Assembly (NCBI GenBank): GCA_020845755.1
Contig: JADLFE010000036.1
Coordinates: 1-64,000, forward strand
Length of the DNA stretch: 64,000 nt
Reading direction: 5' to 3'
Origin: Phycisphaerales bacterium
GTDB lineage: Bacteria > Planctomycetota > Phycisphaerae > Phycisphaerales > UBA1924
In this document: positions 61,721 to 64,000 of the stretch, piece by piece
Layout of the letters: each line of letters begins with the position of its first letter
How positions within the stretch are numbered: position 1 is the stretch's first letter
Made by a program: the position numbers and the translations under genes
The notes under the pieces: model-generated
Database searches by the model: none
What the model saw: only the letters and a program-made list of their open reading frames with translations
Told to the model about the DNA's origin: nothing

Positions 61721-62635
61721 ATGATCGGACGTGATACGGACGGAGTGACGTGGTCCCAGGGTCTGCGGGCCCGGGCGGGCATGGTGCTGGCCTTGTGCGG
61801 CGTGGCGATGGGAGCCTGCCGCGCTCAGGATGCAGCGCCCACGCCGACCAGCGATCACACGGAGTCGCGTGCGACGTCGGCGGAACAGGATTCATCGCGA
61901 GGGACGAAGGACGCGGAAGGTCTGGCGCCTCTGCGGCGCGTGGGCGGCGACCAGGACGCGAAAGTCGAGAAGCGAGGCGAGCACTATTACGCTGGCGTCT
62001 GCTCGATCACCACGCCGCTTCCGGTCGGGTACCCGGAGCCCACACCGCCCGGAGCGATCGATCTGAAGGTGTATCCGTCGGTGCGTCGCGCGGAGGTGAG
62101 CGGGACGACGATGCCGGACTACGGCATGTACCAGGGCTTCTTCCCGCTATTCAACCACATCAAAAAGCGCGAGATCGCGATGACGTCGCCGGTGGAGATG
62201 GACTACCGGATGCTGAAGGCCGACGGTTCGCAGACGCGGGATCACGAGCGATCGGGCGATGCGTACAAGGCGACAGAGAGCGATGCGGGAGAGAAGGACG
62301 CGGCGTGGACGATGTCGTTCTTGTATCGAAACAACGAACTCGGGCCGACGGGCGCGGACGGGCGGGTCGAGGTGCGCGACGCCGAGCCGTTGGTGGTGGT
62401 TTCGATCGGGATGAAGGGCTCGTACATGACGGCACGGGTGAAGATTGGGGTGGCGAAGTTGAATGGATGGCTGGAGTCGCAGGGTGAGTGGGAGGCGGCC
62501 GGTCCGGTGCGTGCGTTGTATTACAACGGGCCGGACGTGGCGCGCCGGGACCAGTGGTCGGAGGTCCAACTTCCGGTGAGGCGGAAGGCCAAGTCGACGG
62601 GGGAGTGCGAGACGACTCCCGCGGCCACGAGGTGA
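61721..62635 (+). CDS. SOUL-family heme-binding-type protein, exported
   Basis: 304 residues with an N-terminal signal peptide ending in VAMGAC (Cys33), possibly a lipoprotein although the lipobox is weak. The mature protein matches the SOUL/HBP fold: IDLKVYPSVRRAEVSGTT (part: YPSVRRAEVSG), FFPLFNHIKKREIAMTSPVEM (part: HIKKREIAMTSPVEM), DAAWTMSFLYRN and VVVSIGMKGSY. Animal relatives bind heme; bacterial roles are not established. The region between signal and domain (about 35-95) is low-complexity. Convergent with the sulfotransferase gene. Confidence 0.88.
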   Translation: MIGRDTDGVTWSQGLRARAGMVLALCGVAMGACRAQDAAPTPTSDHTESRATSAEQDSSRGTKDAEGLAPLRRVGGDQDAKVEKRGEHYYAGVCSITTPLPVGYPEPTPPGAIDLKVYPSVRRAEVSGTTMPDYGMYQGFFPLFNHIKKREIAMTSPVEMDYRMLKADGSQTRDHERSGDAYKATESDAGEKDAAWTMSFLYRNNELGPTGADGRVEVRDAEPLVVVSIGMKGSYMTARVKIGVAKLNGWLESQGEWEAAGPVRALYYNGPDVARRDQWSEVQLPVRRKAKSTGECETTPAATR

Positions 62636-62668
62636 AAGCGTCGAGGGGGTGGTTTCGGCTGGCGGTGT

Positions 62669-64000
62669 TCACACCGCATCGCGCAAGCCATCGATGAGTT
62701 CGCCGAGGTAGGGCTCGTAGTTCTTCCAACGATTTGTTGATGAGGTGTAGATCGGTCGGCGGACCTGGCTGACGCTGGCGGTATGGACGGCGCCCGAGCG
62801 TGTGTGGAAGGTCAGGCACGAGTCGTTCCATTCGAGGCCGATTGCGCCGATGATGCGGCGTGCACTTCCCTCGACGTCGGAGACGACATCCTCGTAGGCA
62901 CAGTCGATGATGCGGTCGCCCAGGAGCGTGCCCCAGTGCTTCATGAGGCGTCTGTAGTTCCGGTACATGCAGGCGATGCCGGGGAGAGAGACGGCGTAGT
63001 CGTGCGATTCGCGCAACCACGTGGTATAGATGGAGAGGCAAGTGTCGAGCGGGTGGCGGCGGTTATGGATGATCGAAGCGCCGGGGAGGGCCAGCGCGAT
63101 CAGGCCGAGGTGCATGAAGTTGTGGGGCATCTTGTCGACGATGCGGAGGGAGTCGGGCGCCAGCGAGCGCACCGAGGAGAGATACTCGTCGGCCAGCGCC
63201 GTCAGATGTTCCGGTGTTGAGCGTGCGACGGCGCGGGCAGGCGAGACATCCGCTCTAATCCTTCCGGGAAGTGACAGTGCCAGAAGGATCATGGTGGCCA
63301 GTTCGCCGACGCCCGACGCTCGCGGATGTCCGCCCAGGATGCGTTCAAGCAGCGTGGTTCCGGAGCGTGGCATCCCGACGATGAAGACCGGCGTGCGATC
63401 GTCGCGGGCGGACCGATGACAACCGGGGAATTGTTCGGGCGGGAACGACGCGATGATCTCGTCGAACTGAGCGTCGAGGGCGGCGGCGTTGAAGGTCTGG
63501 GGGAGGAGCGAATTCGCATGCTGGAAGGCGCGGAAGGCGCCGGCGAAATCTCCCTCGTCGTCGAGGAAGCCGCCCAGGGCAAAGTGAAGCCCGATCAGCC
63601 CAGAAGAAGCGGGAGCCATGCGCGAGATGGTCTGCAGAACCAGGGCGTGAGCACGGGCGGCGTGGTCTGTTCCGCGGGCGGTGAGGGCGTACTGGGCGAT
63701 GGCTCCGGCGTGGGCGCCGGGCGCTAGCGCGAGTTCGGCCAGGATGTTGAGTGCCTCGTCGCGTCGCCCGAGGGCTTCCATGGCGCGTGAATGGGCGATT
63801 CGAAGGGTGAGGTTGTCGGGGTCCAGGCGCGCCGCCTCCTCGAATACGTTGAGGGCCTCCTGGGTCTTGGAGACGCGGAGGAGGCACTCGCCGAGCCCCG
63901 CGAGCGACGCGGGTGTGCGGGTGAGTTCGGCGGATCGACGGAAGTATGGGAGGGCGGCGGCGGGGCATCGGGCGCCGCTGACGGCGCGTCCCATCGCAAA
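62669..64000 (-). CDS. TPR-sulfotransferase, C-terminal part (gene runs off the right edge)
   Basis: At least 443 residues are visible and the frame is still open at the window end. The N-terminal part shows tetratricopeptide repeats (LAGLGECLLRVSKTQEALNVFEEAARLDPDN quoted in part as KTQEALNVFEEAARLDPDN). The sulfotransferase domain has the 5'-phosphosulfate loop PVFIVGMPRSGTTLLERIL and the 3'-phosphate motif NRRHPLDTCLSIY, so it should use PAPS as donor. The acceptor is unknown; similar fusions are common in Planctomycetota and may sulfate glycans or proteins. An ATG at 63994 exists but lies within the repeat region, so the true start is probably outside the window. Confidence 0.9.
   Translation of the reverse strand, partial: FAMGRAVSGARCPAAALPYFRRSAELTRTPASLAGLGECLLRVSKTQEALNVFEEAARLDPDNLTLRIAHSRAMEALGRRDEALNILAELALAPGAHAGAIAQYALTARGTDHAARAHALVLQTISRMAPASSGLIGLHFALGGFLDDEGDFAGAFRAFQHANSLLPQTFNAAALDAQFDEIIASFPPEQFPGCHRSARDDRTPVFIVGMPRSGTTLLERILGGHPRASGVGELATMILLALSLPGRIRADVSPARAVARSTPEHLTALADEYLSSVRSLAPDSLRIVDKMPHNFMHLGLIALALPGASIIHNRRHPLDTCLSIYTTWLRESHDYAVSLPGIACMYRNYRRLMKHWGTLLGDRIIDCAYEDVVSDVEGSARRIIGAIGLEWNDSCLTFHTRSGAVHTASVSQVRRPIYTSSTNRWKNYEPYLGELIDGLRDAV

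Overview
The window is high-GC bacterial chromosome and most likely comes from a member of the Planctomycetota, probably class Phycisphaerae. This rests on several family-level signs. Two giant surface proteins carry a 'LE(A/G)R-FLA' motif close to the N-terminus. One ORF ends in a dockerin-like calcium-loop segment. An ECF sigma factor is divergent from a membrane Ser/Thr kinase. A pseudopilin carries the C-terminal H-x9-DG signature. Several small membrane proteins carry 'CPxCGYSLxGLxxxxCPECG' zinc ribbons. No phage, insertion sequence, integrase or CRISPR array was seen, and the gene content is that of an ordinary chromosome.

Layout. 0-7 kb: the start of thrS (off the left edge), two small membrane proteins, a three-domain ICMT/PAP2/Lgt-like membrane fusion coupled to a CrtC-like gene, then an autoregulated padR coupled to an anchored secretin-like protein. 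7-12 kb: nrdR, a lipoprotein, a tandem pair of zinc-ribbon membrane proteins and a secreted GH127 enzyme. 12-18 kb: a housekeeping operon on the minus strand, in transcription order glmU-like, prs, rplY, pth, rpsF, ssb, rplI, ending in a textbook intrinsic terminator. 18-24 kb: tRNA-Gln with a hairpin-rich region upstream, a SWIM protein, a DUF4097 lipoprotein, and an apparently cytosolic GH31-GH172 gene pair. 24-31 kb: a surface protein with eight PPC-like repeats, an AIM24 protein, a coiled-coil protein, tRNA-Arg, rpsT and a CPBP protease. 31-43 kb: a hybrid histidine kinase, a Tat-exported GH116 enzyme, a HerA-like ATPase, a SNF2 helicase and tRNA-Lys. 43-50 kb: a giant subtilase, waaA and tRNA-Val. 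50-64 kb: a patatin lipoprotein, an ECF sigma factor divergent from a kinase ORF that runs without a stop into a LamG/dockerin-like module, a large coiled-coil protein, an RluB-type pseudouridine synthase, a YihY-family protein, an isolated nuoB, a pseudopilin, a SOUL protein and a TPR-sulfotransferase (off the right edge).

How the genes work together. The 12-18 kb operon combines translation (L9, S6, bL25, Pth), DNA binding (SSB), PRPP supply and UDP-GlcNAc supply. waaA indicates an LPS-type outer membrane. Four glycoside hydrolases (GH127, GH31, GH172, GH116) point to use of plant or algal polysaccharide; they are scattered and no SusC/D-like transporter is present. The sigma/kinase pair, the hybrid kinase and PadR are the signalling genes.

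Intergenic space. No gene-free stretch exceeds 300 bases. The longest are 48092-48383 (leader side of the subtilase gene; nothing recognisable), 18131-18416 (serial hairpins, described below), 27577-27856 (divergent spacer; only a good ribosome binding site for the AIM24 gene) and 7066-7309 (nothing recognisable). The most unusual items are the kinase/LamG read-through ORF and its hairpin-bearing spacer, the ICMT-PAP2-Lgt fusion, the HAAS-secretin chimera, the hairpin array beside tRNA-Gln, and the exact 345-bp periodicity of the PPC-like repeats.
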